From: JBCCMQ01 sp039026235
GTDB lineage: Bacteria > Pseudomonadota > Alphaproteobacteria > Rhodobacterales > Rhodobacteraceae
Direction: 5' to 3'
Assembly: GCA_039026235.1 (NCBI GenBank)
Contig: JBCCMQ010000007.1
Location: 1-64,000 of the forward strand
DNA: 64,000 nt
Shown in pieces: positions 32,374-40,076 of this stretch; position 1 is the first letter of the stretch, and the number at the start of each line of letters is the position of its first letter. The notes below the pieces were generated by a model. The model was not told the origin of the DNA. It worked only from the letters and a program-made list of their open reading frames with translations, and made no database searches. The position numbers were made by a program, and so were the translations under genes.

Positions 32374-33558
32374 CTAGGCCTTCTCTAAGGCATCGCTCAG
32401 GTCCGACAAAAGGTCGCCCGGATCTTCCAATCCAACACTCAGCCGAACGAGACCCGGCGTAATCCCAAGGCTAACGCGCGTCGCTTCGGACAGCCTTTGG
32501 TGCGTGGTTGTGGCGGGATGGGTTATGATACTCTTAGAATCGCCTAAGTTATTGGAGATAATAATAATTTCAAGTTCATTCAGAAACCGAAAAGCCGCCG
32601 CCTGACCGCCCTGCAGCTCAAATGCGATGACCGTCCCTCCACCGGACATCTGATCAAGACAGACCCCGTGATTGGGGTGCGTGGGCAAACCCGGGTAGAG
32701 CAGGTTTGAGATCTTGGGGTGTGCCTCAAGCTGCGAGGCGATGCGTTCCGCGGCAGTGGCCTGAGCGCGGATGCGCAGCTCCATGGTCTCAAGCCCCTTG
32801 AGAAGTACCCAGGCTGTAAAAGGCGACATCGCACCGCCTGTATGCTTCATGTACGGCTCAACGGTTTTGCGGATAAACTCATTGCTGCCCAGGATGACGC
32901 CGCCAAGGACCCGGCCTTGACCGTCGATGTGCTTTGTTGCCGAGTAGATGACGACGTCGGCGCCAAGTTCCATGGCCTTCTGAAAGACCGGTGTCGCGAA
33001 CACGTTGTCGACGACAACAGTCGCACCAACGGCATGGGCAAGACCGGCCACTTGCCGCAGATCAATTATCTCAAGCGTCGGGTTCGATACCGATTCAAGA
33101 AAAACGGCCTTTGTGTCGGGGCGAAGTGCGGCCTGCCATCCCTCAATATCGGTTCCGTCGACGAAGGTGACGTTGACACCAAACCGCGGCAGGATGTCTT
33201 CCAGAATGTAAAGGCAGGACCCGAACAGGGCGCGCGCTGCCACCACGTGATCACCTGCGCGCAACATTGACATCAAGGCGCCGTTCACCGCTGCCATCCC
33301 GCTTGCGGTCGCAAAAGCCGCCTCGGCCCCCTCTAAGCCAGCAATGCGATCTTCGAACGTGGCCACCGTCGGGTTTCCATAACGGGCGTAGATAAATTCG
33401 TCCGGGCCAGCTTCGATAAAGCGGGCCTCGGCGTCTTCTGCCGTGTCATAGACGAAACCCTGCGTAAGAAAGATCGCTTCCGACACCTCACCATACTGGC
33501 TGCGGCGCGTCCCGCCGTGCACGGCCCGGGTTCTGGAAGCTCGTTCTTTCTGACCCAT
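32374..33558 (-). CDS. metZ: O-succinylhomoserine sulfhydrylase
   Basis: MetZ makes homocysteine from O-succinylhomoserine and sulfide in methionine synthesis. The 394-residue protein is a Cys/Met-metabolism PLP enzyme: YARYGNPT near the N-terminus, SVSNPTLEI, the VVVDNVFATP strand, the PLP lysine in YSATKHIDGQGR (K209), and IITHPATTTHQRL near the end, the phrase typical of MetZ rather than cystathionine synthases. The ATG at 33558 is chosen because it follows the riboswitch terminator; the frame is open further upstream through the riboswitch. Expression is probably switched off by S-adenosylmethionine. Confidence 0.95.
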   Translation of the reverse strand: MGQKERASRTRAVHGGTRRSQYGEVSEAIFLTQGFVYDTAEDAEARFIEAGPDEFIYARYGNPTVATFEDRIAGLEGAEAAFATASGMAAVNGALMSMLRAGDHVVAARALFGSCLYILEDILPRFGVNVTFVDGTDIEGWQAALRPDTKAVFLESVSNPTLEIIDLRQVAGLAHAVGATVVVDNVFATPVFQKAMELGADVVIYSATKHIDGQGRVLGGVILGSNEFIRKTVEPYMKHTGGAMSPFTAWVLLKGLETMELRIRAQATAAERIASQLEAHPKISNLLYPGLPTHPNHGVCLDQMSGGGTVIAFELQGGQAAAFRFLNELEIIIISNNLGDSKSIITHPATTTHQRLSEATRVSLGITPGLVRLSVGLEDPGDLLSDLSDALEKA

Positions 33559-33577
33559 TTCTGTGCGCCTTCCGCAT

Positions 33578-33610
33578 AAAAAAGCCCCCACCGCTTCGAG
33601 CGTCGGGGGC
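33578..33610 (-). terminator. Attenuator terminator between the SAM-II aptamer and metZ
   Basis: On the minus strand GCCCCC (complement of 33605-33610) pairs with GGGGGC (complement of 33584-33589). The loop region can add CGCT/GCG pairs, and six T residues follow immediately. It lies 11 bases after the aptamer and 20 before the metZ ATG, as expected for a riboswitch-controlled intrinsic terminator. Confidence 0.88.
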
Positions 33611-33620
33611 AAGGCCCTGA

Positions 33621-33676
33621 CCTCTTTAGCGGCATATTTAACGTGGCCCGCAATCCGGTGAACAAATCGCCACGGT
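33621..33676 (-). promoter_or_regulatory. SAM-II riboswitch aptamer upstream of metZ
   Basis: Read on the minus strand the segment has the compact SAM-II layout. The P1 strands are CGTGG (complement of 33670-33674) and CCACG (complement of 33642-33646). The conserved GATTTG and CCGGATTGC lie in the first loop, and the 3' segment TTAAATATGCCGCTAAAGAGG matches the pseudoknot tail. SAM-II elements bind S-adenosylmethionine and precede met genes in alphaproteobacteria. The following terminator completes the switch. Confidence 0.9.
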
Positions 33677-33747
33677 TGCGTCGGACTAGCGCCGTTGCAG
33701 GGCGCGGTCAAGCACCGTCACGGAGCTGTAAGCAAGGTTTTACCCCA

Positions 33748-34734
33748 ATGTCGTATGTTCAGAGTATCGGCCCGATACAAGATGTAGTGGGACGCCTAAT
33801 GCCGCTCATGCGTGTAACCGCAGACGGGTCTGTGCCCTTGTTGCACAACAGCACCGACCCGGTCGCTTCAGCCCTTCGGCTTCATCTGTCGGCACTTGGT
33901 CCGAGTGCGGCGATCATCGTTCTGGTACATGGCTTCAAGTATGCACCCAACGTCCTTGGAAAAGATCCACACAAGGCACTTCTTGCTTTGAGCCCTGTCC
34001 CGCCAGCTTTGCGTAGGGTGGTGTCCTGGCCACGCCAACTTGGGTTCGGGCTTGGCAATGCAAATGAAGGTCTTTGTATCGCATTCGGATGGCAGGCCCG
34101 GGGTCGCCTTCGCCACGTATTCGAAGCTGCCCCCGAGGCGGGGATTGCCTTGGCACGGCTGGTTCAGATGATCCAGGATGTCTGTGGGCGCTCCGTTCAC
34201 ATTATGGCCCATAGCATGGGTGCGCGTGTCGCCCTGTCGGCACTGCCTTTGGTCCCGCGCGGCTCGGTCGGACGTCTGGTCATGCTGTCAGCCGCCGAGT
34301 TCAGATCAAACGCAAAGGTTTTCATTAACTCTCCCGCCGGTGCATCGGCCGAATTCGTGAACGTGACATCCCGGGAAAACGACCTGTTCGATGTCCTTCT
34401 GGAATGGGGGATCAGGCGTCAAAACCGCGACCGGACCCTGGGACAGGGTCTTCCCACGCCCGCGCCCAACTGGATCGACATTCAAATCGACTGCGCCGCA
34501 ACTCTTCGTGCCCTCGACGACATCGGGTTCCGAATTGCACCAGCCCAGCAAATCGTTTGCCACTGGTCGACATACATGCGCCCTGGCGCTTTGGAATTCT
34601 ACGGGACCATGATGCGCGAAGCGCCGAACCTGTCGCTGGCCTTTCAGAACGCGCACCTGCCGCGCGCCAATGCGCCCAGATGGTCGCGTATTCGTGCATG
34701 TTTGCAATGCACTGGTGCCTTGCAAACCTGGTAA
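33748..34734 (+). CDS. Alpha/beta-hydrolase-fold protein
   Basis: A 328-residue soluble protein with an alpha/beta hydrolase core. IIVLVHGFKY gives the oxyanion-region HG, and IMAHSMGARVALSALP holds the nucleophile elbow in the form HSMGA (GxSxG-like, with H in the first position). A C-terminal histidine candidate is H in QQIVCHWSTYM. The family is esterase/lipase-like with no defined substrate. Two starts are possible: the ATG at 33748 (used here) or at 33799 (MPLMRVTADGSV), which fits relatives better. It shares the 190-base region with the divergent metZ riboswitch. A GST gene follows 39 bases later. Confidence 0.75.
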   Translation: MSYVQSIGPIQDVVGRLMPLMRVTADGSVPLLHNSTDPVASALRLHLSALGPSAAIIVLVHGFKYAPNVLGKDPHKALLALSPVPPALRRVVSWPRQLGFGLGNANEGLCIAFGWQARGRLRHVFEAAPEAGIALARLVQMIQDVCGRSVHIMAHSMGARVALSALPLVPRGSVGRLVMLSAAEFRSNAKVFINSPAGASAEFVNVTSRENDLFDVLLEWGIRRQNRDRTLGQGLPTPAPNWIDIQIDCAATLRALDDIGFRIAPAQQIVCHWSTYMRPGALEFYGTMMREAPNLSLAFQNAHLPRANAPRWSRIRACLQCTGALQTW

Positions 34735-34773
34735 AGCTGGCCAAAGTTCTTTCCAACCACGAAAGGACACCCC

Positions 34774-35493
34774 ATGCCTCAGCCGATTGAACTTTATTAC
34801 TGGCCAACACCAAATGGATGGAAAATTTCCATTGCGCTGGAAGAGATGGGTTTGGCTTACGAGTTGAAACTGGTCGACATCGGAAAAGGCGATCAGTTCG
34901 AAAGTTCGTTTCTCAAGATAGCGCCCAACAATCGCATGCCGGCGATTATTGACCCCGACGGTCCTGACGGTGCGCCCATTTCAATTTTTGAATCCGGCGC
35001 GATCCTGCAGTACCTCGCCCGCAAGACCGGCACATTCTACGGCGCCTCCGAGCGTGACCGGATCGCGGTCGATCAATGGCTGATGTGGCAAATGGGCGGC
35101 GTCGGGCCGATGGCGGGCCAGAACCATCATTTCATCAAGTATGCCCCTCAGATGGAGCCGCCCCAGGTCCTACCCTATGCGCAAAACCGTTACCGCAACG
35201 AAACCGGGCGCCTTTACAAGGTCCTGGACCAGCAACTGGCCGAAAACGAATGGATGGCAGGTAATTTCTATTCCATTGCCGACATGGCGACCTGGCCCTG
35301 GGTTCAGAATTGGGAAGGTCAGGAACAGACGCTGGATGACAAACCGAACCTACGCCGGTGGCTTGACGCAGTATGGGCCCGCGATGCCGTCAAGCGTGGC
35401 AAAGCCGTTGCCGCAGATGTCCGGGACAAAAAGCGGACAGCCGAGGAAGAGCGCGAAGCCCAGAAAATCATGTTCGGCTTCAACAATCGCTAG
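34774..35493 (+). CDS. Glutathione S-transferase (YfcG/Ure2-like)
   Basis: A 239-residue GST. The thioredoxin-fold N-terminal half holds the glutathione site: LYYWPTPNGWKISIALEEMGL, then NNRMPAIID with the cis-proline, and FESGAILQYLA. The helical C-terminal half includes YSIADMATWPWV. The TPNGWK and ESGAILQYLA wording fits the Nu-class/YfcG group, which act as disulfide-bond oxidoreductases or peroxidases. A GAAAGGAC Shine-Dalgarno precedes the ATG. Its stop overlaps the stop of the convergent DUF6428-like gene. Confidence 0.92.
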   Translation: MPQPIELYYWPTPNGWKISIALEEMGLAYELKLVDIGKGDQFESSFLKIAPNNRMPAIIDPDGPDGAPISIFESGAILQYLARKTGTFYGASERDRIAVDQWLMWQMGGVGPMAGQNHHFIKYAPQMEPPQVLPYAQNRYRNETGRLYKVLDQQLAENEWMAGNFYSIADMATWPWVQNWEGQEQTLDDKPNLRRWLDAVWARDAVKRGKAVAADVRDKKRTAEEEREAQKIMFGFNNR

Positions 35494-35966
35494 GCGCAGC
35501 AGGCTGGCTGTGTCCTGGCCTTGGGTGGGCAACATGCCGGTGCCGCATTGCGGCGCACGTCCGCCAACGGTTTGCAAACGGCACTCTCTTGGCCCAATCG
35601 CAGCGTGACACGATCGGCTCGCGTGACGATTTCCGCGATCTGATACACACCAAGGCTTTCGTTGTTCGGCCCAAATTCCACGCGCAAGGGCGATCCGGGC
35701 AGGTCAGGAATGGCCCGGATGCTTTGGTCCAGGATCTTCAGGAACCTGCCCACGGCCATGGCTTTGCCGCCGTGTCCGTCCAAAAGCTGCATTGTCGCCT
35801 CGGTCCAGTCATCACGCCTTCCGCCACAGTCAATCGACTGAACGCGCGCGGATTTGAATTCGGTGACATGAAATCCGTCACCGATGGGACCACCGTCATG
35901 CTCAAAAACAAGATCGGCATCCGGTGCGAGGTCAAGAAGGCGTTCTTGAAGCGTGGTCAGGTTCAT
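35490..35966 (-). CDS. DUF6428-like protein, ArsR partner
   Basis: A 158-residue soluble protein. The first 130 residues (LTTLQERLLDLAPDADLVFEHDGGPIGDGFHVTEFKSARVQSIDCGG...) resemble a small alphaproteobacterial family I believe is DUF6428, seen beside ArsR genes; not verified. The tail is cysteine-rich (PACCPPKARTQPACCA, two CC pairs), suggesting soft-metal or metalloid binding. The ATG at 35966 has a GAGGA Shine-Dalgarno; another ATG lies five codons upstream. It is divergent from the Cys-tailed ArsR across a large palindrome, so both are probably controlled by that ArsR. The tail may have a role in binding the inducer. Confidence 0.72.
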   Translation of the reverse strand: MNLTTLQERLLDLAPDADLVFEHDGGPIGDGFHVTEFKSARVQSIDCGGRRDDWTEATMQLLDGHGGKAMAVGRFLKILDQSIRAIPDLPGSPLRVEFGPNNESLGVYQIAEIVTRADRVTLRLGQESAVCKPLADVRRNAAPACCPPKARTQPACCA

Positions 35967-35994
35967 CTCACAATTCCTCATTGTTTCAAGTCTT

Positions 35995-36034
35995 CTTGAA
36001 GTGATGTATAGATTGATTATACAAACACTTCAAG
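35995..36034. promoter_or_regulatory. 40-bp nested palindrome, putative ArsR operator
   Basis: CTTGAAGTG (35995-36003) is perfectly inverted as CACTTCAAG (36026-36034), and inside them TGTATA (36005-36010) is inverted as TATACA (36018-36023). Both pairs share a centre near 36014. The palindrome fills the space between the divergent DUF6428-like and ArsR genes and would cover both promoters. Binding by ArsR is inferred from position and symmetry. Confidence 0.75.
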
Positions 36035-36046
36035 GGAATTTGAAAT

Positions 36047-36358
36047 ATGGATGATACGCGCGCACTTGCGGCCTTTGCCGCCCTGTCCAATGGCGACCGG
36101 CTTGCCATTGTAAGGCGGCTGGTGCGCGCAGGAGATCAGGGAGTGCCCGCAAGTGAATTGGCCAACGCGGTTGGCGCCAGCCCTTCGCGCACGTCTTTCC
36201 ACTTGTCGGCCTTGTCCGAGACCGGGCTGATCGTCGCTGAGAAAAGATCCCGCCAGATGATCTATCGCGTGAGTTTCGAAACGATGGGGCACTTGGCCGG
36301 ATTTCTTCTGACAGACTGCTGCGCCGACAATCCGGTGGCACGATCGTGCTGTCAGTAA
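36047..36358 (+). CDS. ArsR-family repressor with C-terminal cysteine pairs
   Basis: A 103-residue winged-helix repressor (ALSNGDRLAIVRRLVRAG, then GASPSRTSFHLSALSETGLI). It lacks the ELCVC-type site in the DNA-recognition helix but has C-terminal cysteines C91, C92, C101 and C102 (DCCADN...SCCQ), close to the C95/C96/C102 As(III) site known from Acidithiobacillus ferrooxidans ArsR. It therefore probably senses arsenite or another thiophilic ion. It is divergent from the DUF6428-like gene. No arsB, acr3 or arsC gene is nearby, so the regulon is either tiny or located elsewhere. Confidence 0.88.
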   Translation: MDDTRALAAFAALSNGDRLAIVRRLVRAGDQGVPASELANAVGASPSRTSFHLSALSETGLIVAEKRSRQMIYRVSFETMGHLAGFLLTDCCADNPVARSCCQ

Positions 36359-36371
36359 CGCGTAAAGGCGC

Positions 36372-36995
36372 TCATTCGTCGTTTGCGCCGGAAGTCTCCG
36401 CCTCGGGCTCGATTAGGTATTTTTGAAGGCTGACAATCTGAAGCCAAAGAAAGACGAACAAAACGGCCGGAAAGCCAAAGGTTTCGATTTTAACCCAGGC
36501 ATCGGTCGACATGGTCCGCCATACCAATTCATTGGCCAAAGCCAACGCCGCAAAAAGTGCGGTCAGGCGTCGTGTCAGGATCATCCATCCAACGTGTTCC
36601 ATCGGCAGGAATTCTGACATGACCCAGGCAAGGTAGGACCTGCCCTGCAACAGACCAAGCCCGAGAATTCCAGCAAAAACGCCGTATACGATCGTGGTTT
36701 TGATCTTGAAGAAAGTCTCGTCATTGAACCAGACTGTCAGGCCGCCGAAGACCACGACCAGCACAGCCGTGAATACCTGCATCCGGGACAGTTTGCCTGT
36801 CAGCCGCCAGAGGACAGCAATACTGACCAAGAGGATCGGCACAAAGGCCGCAGCAGCGACGATGAAGCCATCGTACTCGGTGCCGCCGATCAAATAGGTC
36901 TCGTCGCGCACATAAAGATAGGCCGCAAAGAATGCCAGCGGCGGCCCAAGCTCCAGAACCTGTTTAACCACCGGGCTGACCTGGCGTTCGGCCAT
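36372..36995 (-). CDS. yciB: Inner membrane-spanning protein YciB (septation protein A family)
   Basis: A 207-residue membrane protein with five to six hydrophobic helices and the YciB/IspA pattern: LELGPPLAFFAAYL near the start, the central KLSRMQVFTAVLVVVFGGLTVWFNDETFFKIKTTIVYGVFA, and LVWRTMSTDAWVKIETFG. YciB homologues affect envelope integrity and septation in enterics and Shigella. The ATG at 36995 has a GGAGGAG Shine-Dalgarno; a TTG one codon upstream is less likely. It follows the DMT permease gene on the same strand with 12 bases between, so ftsY, the permease and yciB may form one operon. Confidence 0.93.
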   Translation of the reverse strand: MAERQVSPVVKQVLELGPPLAFFAAYLYVRDETYLIGGTEYDGFIVAAAAFVPILLVSIAVLWRLTGKLSRMQVFTAVLVVVFGGLTVWFNDETFFKIKTTIVYGVFAGILGLGLLQGRSYLAWVMSEFLPMEHVGWMILTRRLTALFAALALANELVWRTMSTDAWVKIETFGFPAVLFVFLWLQIVSLQKYLIEPEAETSGANDE

Positions 36996-37007
36996 CAAGC
37001 GCTCCTC

Positions 37008-37910
37008 CTAACCGCCCGCTTCCACTACCACAGCTCCTGCTGCGATCAATGCCATTAAGAACAGGCGCCGCGGGCCGACCCTTTCGCCAAGAACCGCCCA
37101 GCCGATCAAAGCCGCGAAAACCGTCGATGTCTCGCGCAAGACGGCCGCTTCGCCCACCTTATCCAGACGCGTGGCCAGCATGATGGACCCGAAGCTGAAG
37201 TAGGCGATTATGCCGCCAAGAAGTCCCCGCGCCAGAAGGGGCGCAATCTCTGGCGGATTGTCCATGGTGAACCAACGCCGTGCCGCGATTAGCGGGAAAA
37301 GGATGCCATCTATAAAGAAAAACCAGGCAAGAAAGGTGAAGGGGTCGGCCGTCGCTCGAATGCCGTAGGCATCATAGGTGGTGTAAAGCGCCACGAGAAA
37401 CCCGGTCGCAACCGCCAGCACCAACGCCGGAACAAGCGTGTCTCGATCCACGGTAATGTGGATCAGATTGTAGACAGCCAACCCGAAAATGCCGGTTACG
37501 AGCAGTCCCAATCCGACAAACTGCACCGCAGAAAAGGTTTCCTGAAAGATAAGGAAGGCACCCAAGACAGTGACGACGGGCCCGGTTCCGCGCACAACGG
37601 GATAGACCACTGTAAAGGCCCCCCGGGAATAGGTCATAGCTTGCAGCGTCTTGTAGGCAGAGTGGATCACAAACGCCCCGGCGAAGATGGGCCACATATG
37701 CGGCTCGGGCCAGGGCACAACGAAAAGCGCAAAGGGTAGCGCAATGAGCCCATAATTGGCGTCGATCGCACCCCGGCTGAGCCATGGATCGTGACGGCCC
37801 TTTTGCAAAGCCCCGAACAGGGCATGTAGAACGGCCGCCATCACAGCAAGACCGAGGGCCAATTGCCGACCCGCATCGGTGCCTTCAAGCGAAACGAGCC
37901 ATTCACCCAT
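37008..37910 (-). CDS. EamA/DMT-superfamily permease
   Basis: A 300-residue protein with about ten hydrophobic helices in two EamA repeats (roughly 12-145 and 160-297), the second ending LDKVGEAAVLRETSTVFAALIGWAVLGERVGPRR, the common DMT signature around the last helices. The substrate is unknown. It lies between ftsY (68 bases upstream) and yciB (12 bases downstream) on the minus strand. Confidence 0.88.
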   Translation of the reverse strand: MGEWLVSLEGTDAGRQLALGLAVMAAVLHALFGALQKGRHDPWLSRGAIDANYGLIALPFALFVVPWPEPHMWPIFAGAFVIHSAYKTLQAMTYSRGAFTVVYPVVRGTGPVVTVLGAFLIFQETFSAVQFVGLGLLVTGIFGLAVYNLIHITVDRDTLVPALVLAVATGFLVALYTTYDAYGIRATADPFTFLAWFFFIDGILFPLIAARRWFTMDNPPEIAPLLARGLLGGIIAYFSFGSIMLATRLDKVGEAAVLRETSTVFAALIGWAVLGERVGPRRLFLMALIAAGAVVVEAGG

Positions 37911-37978
37911 GCGATCTGTCCAACCGGCACACGCGTCTCAGCGACGTTCCACGCCTCGCAGCTTGCGACGCCATGCGC

Positions 37979-39103
37979 CTAACCGTCGGTACCGGTCAGA
38001 GCGCGGGCGAAATCATCGGGATCGAAGGGGGCCAGATCGTCGATTTGCTCACCCACCCCGATGGCATGAATGGGAAGTCCGAATTTGTCCGCCAGCGCCA
38101 CAAGCACTCCACCTTTCGCCGTGCCGTCAAGCTTGGTCATGACAAGGCCCGACACATCGGCCAGGTCGCGAAAAATCTCGACTTGTGAAAGGGCATTCTG
38201 GCCTGTTGTCGCGTCCAGCACCAAAAGTGTGTTGTGCGGGGCGTCGGCATCCTTTTTGCGGATCACGCGCACGATCTTGGCAAGCTCTTCCATCAGATCC
38301 GCGCGATTCTGCAGGCGGCCAGCCGTGTCGATCAGCAAAAGATCGGCGCCGTCAGCCTCGGCCTCGGCCATTGCATCATAGGCGAGGCTGGCCGGGTCGC
38401 TTCCTTCGGGTGCCGTTAGAACGGGCACACCTGCCCGGGCGCCCCAAACCTGAAGCTGTTCCACTGCGGCAGCCCGAAACGTATCGCCGGCGGCGATAAC
38501 AACGGATTTTCCAGCTGCGCGGAACTGGCTGGCAAGTTTGCCGATTGTGGTTGTTTTTCCCGAGCCATTCACACCGACCACCAGAACAACCTGGGGCTTG
38601 CGCGGATAAAGCGGCAGAGGTCGGGCCACGGGCTCCATAACCCGCGCAACCTCTTGCGCCAGAAAACCTTTGATTTCATCCGTCGAAAGCCTTCGACCCA
38701 TATGTTCATCGGCAATGTTGGCCGTCACACGCAGCGCCGTATCAACTCCCATGTCCGAAGTGATCAGCAGTTCTTCGAGCTGCTCCAGCATCTCGTCATC
38801 CAGGACACGGCGTTGTACCGCCGCATCTGTGTTTCGGCCCATCATGCGTGCGATGAAGCCGGGACGCGACTGCGCGGGCGCATCATCGGTGGCGTTCGCC
38901 GGACCGGAGGCTTCCTCGGCTTGACCATCCGGCTCTGCTGTCCGTTCCACCGGCTCTGCGATTTCTTCGATAGGCGGATGCGATACGGCTTCTTCCGTGT
39001 CCTCCGCAGGCTCGGCGCCTTCTTCTATGATGGCGTCGAGACCCTGTTCCAACTTGGAAGAAGACTTGAACAGTCTTTCGCGGAGTTTCGAAAAAAGCGC
39101 CAT
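37979..39103 (-). CDS. ftsY: Signal recognition particle receptor FtsY
   Basis: FtsY is the GTPase that docks ribosome-SRP complexes at the membrane for insertion of membrane proteins. The 374-residue protein has an acidic A region (about 18-75, rich in Glu/Asp), the N domain helices, and the G domain with P-loop GVNGSGKTT (177-185), AGDTFRAAAVEQL, DTAGR (259-263) and TKLDGTAKGG (323-332). I start at the ATG at 39103 (MALFSKLRERLF), giving a basic amphipathic N-terminus; nine codons more are open upstream. It is divergent from the pair of small secreted proteins. Confidence 0.97.
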   Translation of the reverse strand: MALFSKLRERLFKSSSKLEQGLDAIIEEGAEPAEDTEEAVSHPPIEEIAEPVERTAEPDGQAEEASGPANATDDAPAQSRPGFIARMMGRNTDAAVQRRVLDDEMLEQLEELLITSDMGVDTALRVTANIADEHMGRRLSTDEIKGFLAQEVARVMEPVARPLPLYPRKPQVVLVVGVNGSGKTTTIGKLASQFRAAGKSVVIAAGDTFRAAAVEQLQVWGARAGVPVLTAPEGSDPASLAYDAMAEAEADGADLLLIDTAGRLQNRADLMEELAKIVRVIRKKDADAPHNTLLVLDATTGQNALSQVEIFRDLADVSGLVMTKLDGTAKGGVLVALADKFGLPIHAIGVGEQIDDLAPFDPDDFARALTGTDG

Positions 39104-39203
39104 CGCCGCCACCTGTGCTTCTTTCGGCACCTCTATCGTGGTCGGGCAGCGGTGGAAAGGGCGGCCAGCTGACGCAAGGGCGCGGATGTGCTAGGGATTC
39201 TTC

Positions 39204-39608
39204 ATGGGTTTCGCCAGATCTCTTGCGACCTTGCACATTATCTTCGTCGCCACGGGCGCCAATGCGTCCGAGGTGCTTGACGGCGACGCTTTCCGCCAGG
39301 CCACAGAAGGTCAGACGATCGTCTACAGCAATTCAGGCGGTGTCTATGGAATCGAGCAGTATCTGCGTCAAAACCGTGTGCTATGGCAGACCGCACCCGG
39401 AGAATGCCAATTCGGACGCTGGTACAGCGATGCGGGCGCCATCTGTTTCGAATACGAAGATCGAACCGCGCCGTCCTGCTGGACAATGACACGCGAAGCG
39501 AACGGGTTGGTCGCCCGTCTTGTGACCGAAGGCGAGAGCTTTGTCTTGCGCGAAGTTGGTCGTCAAACGGAGCCCCTTAATTGCCCCGGACCCAAAGTAG
39601 GCACATGA
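39204..39608 (+). CDS. Small secreted four-cysteine protein (paralogue 1)
   Basis: A 134-residue protein with a signal peptide (about 1-22, ending ANA-S). The mature part has exactly four cysteines, C68, C81, C92 and C127, which suit two disulfides in the periplasm. Shared with the next gene are GQTIVY, EQYL, a GxWYxxxGxICFxYED segment, PxCW and a terminal LNCP. I recognise no named family. An AGGGA Shine-Dalgarno precedes the ATG. It is divergent from ftsY and lies 44 bases before its paralogue. Confidence 0.78.
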   Translation: MGFARSLATLHIIFVATGANASEVLDGDAFRQATEGQTIVYSNSGGVYGIEQYLRQNRVLWQTAPGECQFGRWYSDAGAICFEYEDRTAPSCWTMTREANGLVARLVTEGESFVLREVGRQTEPLNCPGPKVGT

Positions 39609-39652
39609 ACGCCGACCCTTGCGAAGCACCGGCGCTCGGGCGATAGATACCC

Positions 39653-40063
39653 ATGGCGCTTTTGCTGAGATCCGCTTTTGCGTGCCTTCTGGCATTGACC
39701 CTTTGCAGCCCGGCCGTTGGCCAGGCCCGTCCGATGACGGCCGAAGAGTTCGAGGAATTCACGATGGGTCAGACGCTGATCTACACAGATCGATCCGGCT
39801 GGTCAGGCTTTGAACAGTATCTTACGGGAAGACGTGTCATCTGGCGCGAAGACGGTGGCCTTTGTAAATTGGGTTACTGGTATGATGAAGGTGAACGTAT
39901 CTGTTTTGTCTACGAAGACAGCGAGGAACCGGTTTGCTGGGCGGCCTTCATGACCGGCGAAGACAGCCTGACCGTGATCGCATCCGATTTCGGAGCCATT
40001 CAGGATGTGACGTCACAGACCGATTTGCCGCTGAACTGTCCCGCTGAGGGCGAAGATACCTGA
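39653..40063 (+). CDS. Small secreted four-cysteine protein (paralogue 2)
   Basis: A 136-residue paralogue of the preceding gene with a signal peptide (about 1-25, cleavage near GQA-R). Mature cysteines C71, C84, C95 and C129 have the same spacing as the first copy (C-x12-C-x10-C then x33 here, x34 there). The shared core is GQTLIY, EQYL, GYWYDEGERICFVYED, PVCW and LNCP. Outside the core the copies differ substantially, so the duplication is not recent. Two extra Cys lie inside the signal peptide. The gene ends 13 bases before the convergent xseA stop. Function unknown. Confidence 0.78.
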   Translation: MALLLRSAFACLLALTLCSPAVGQARPMTAEEFEEFTMGQTLIYTDRSGWSGFEQYLTGRRVIWREDGGLCKLGYWYDEGERICFVYEDSEEPVCWAAFMTGEDSLTVIASDFGAIQDVTSQTDLPLNCPAEGEDT

Positions 40064-40076
40064 GCCGCCAAGACGC

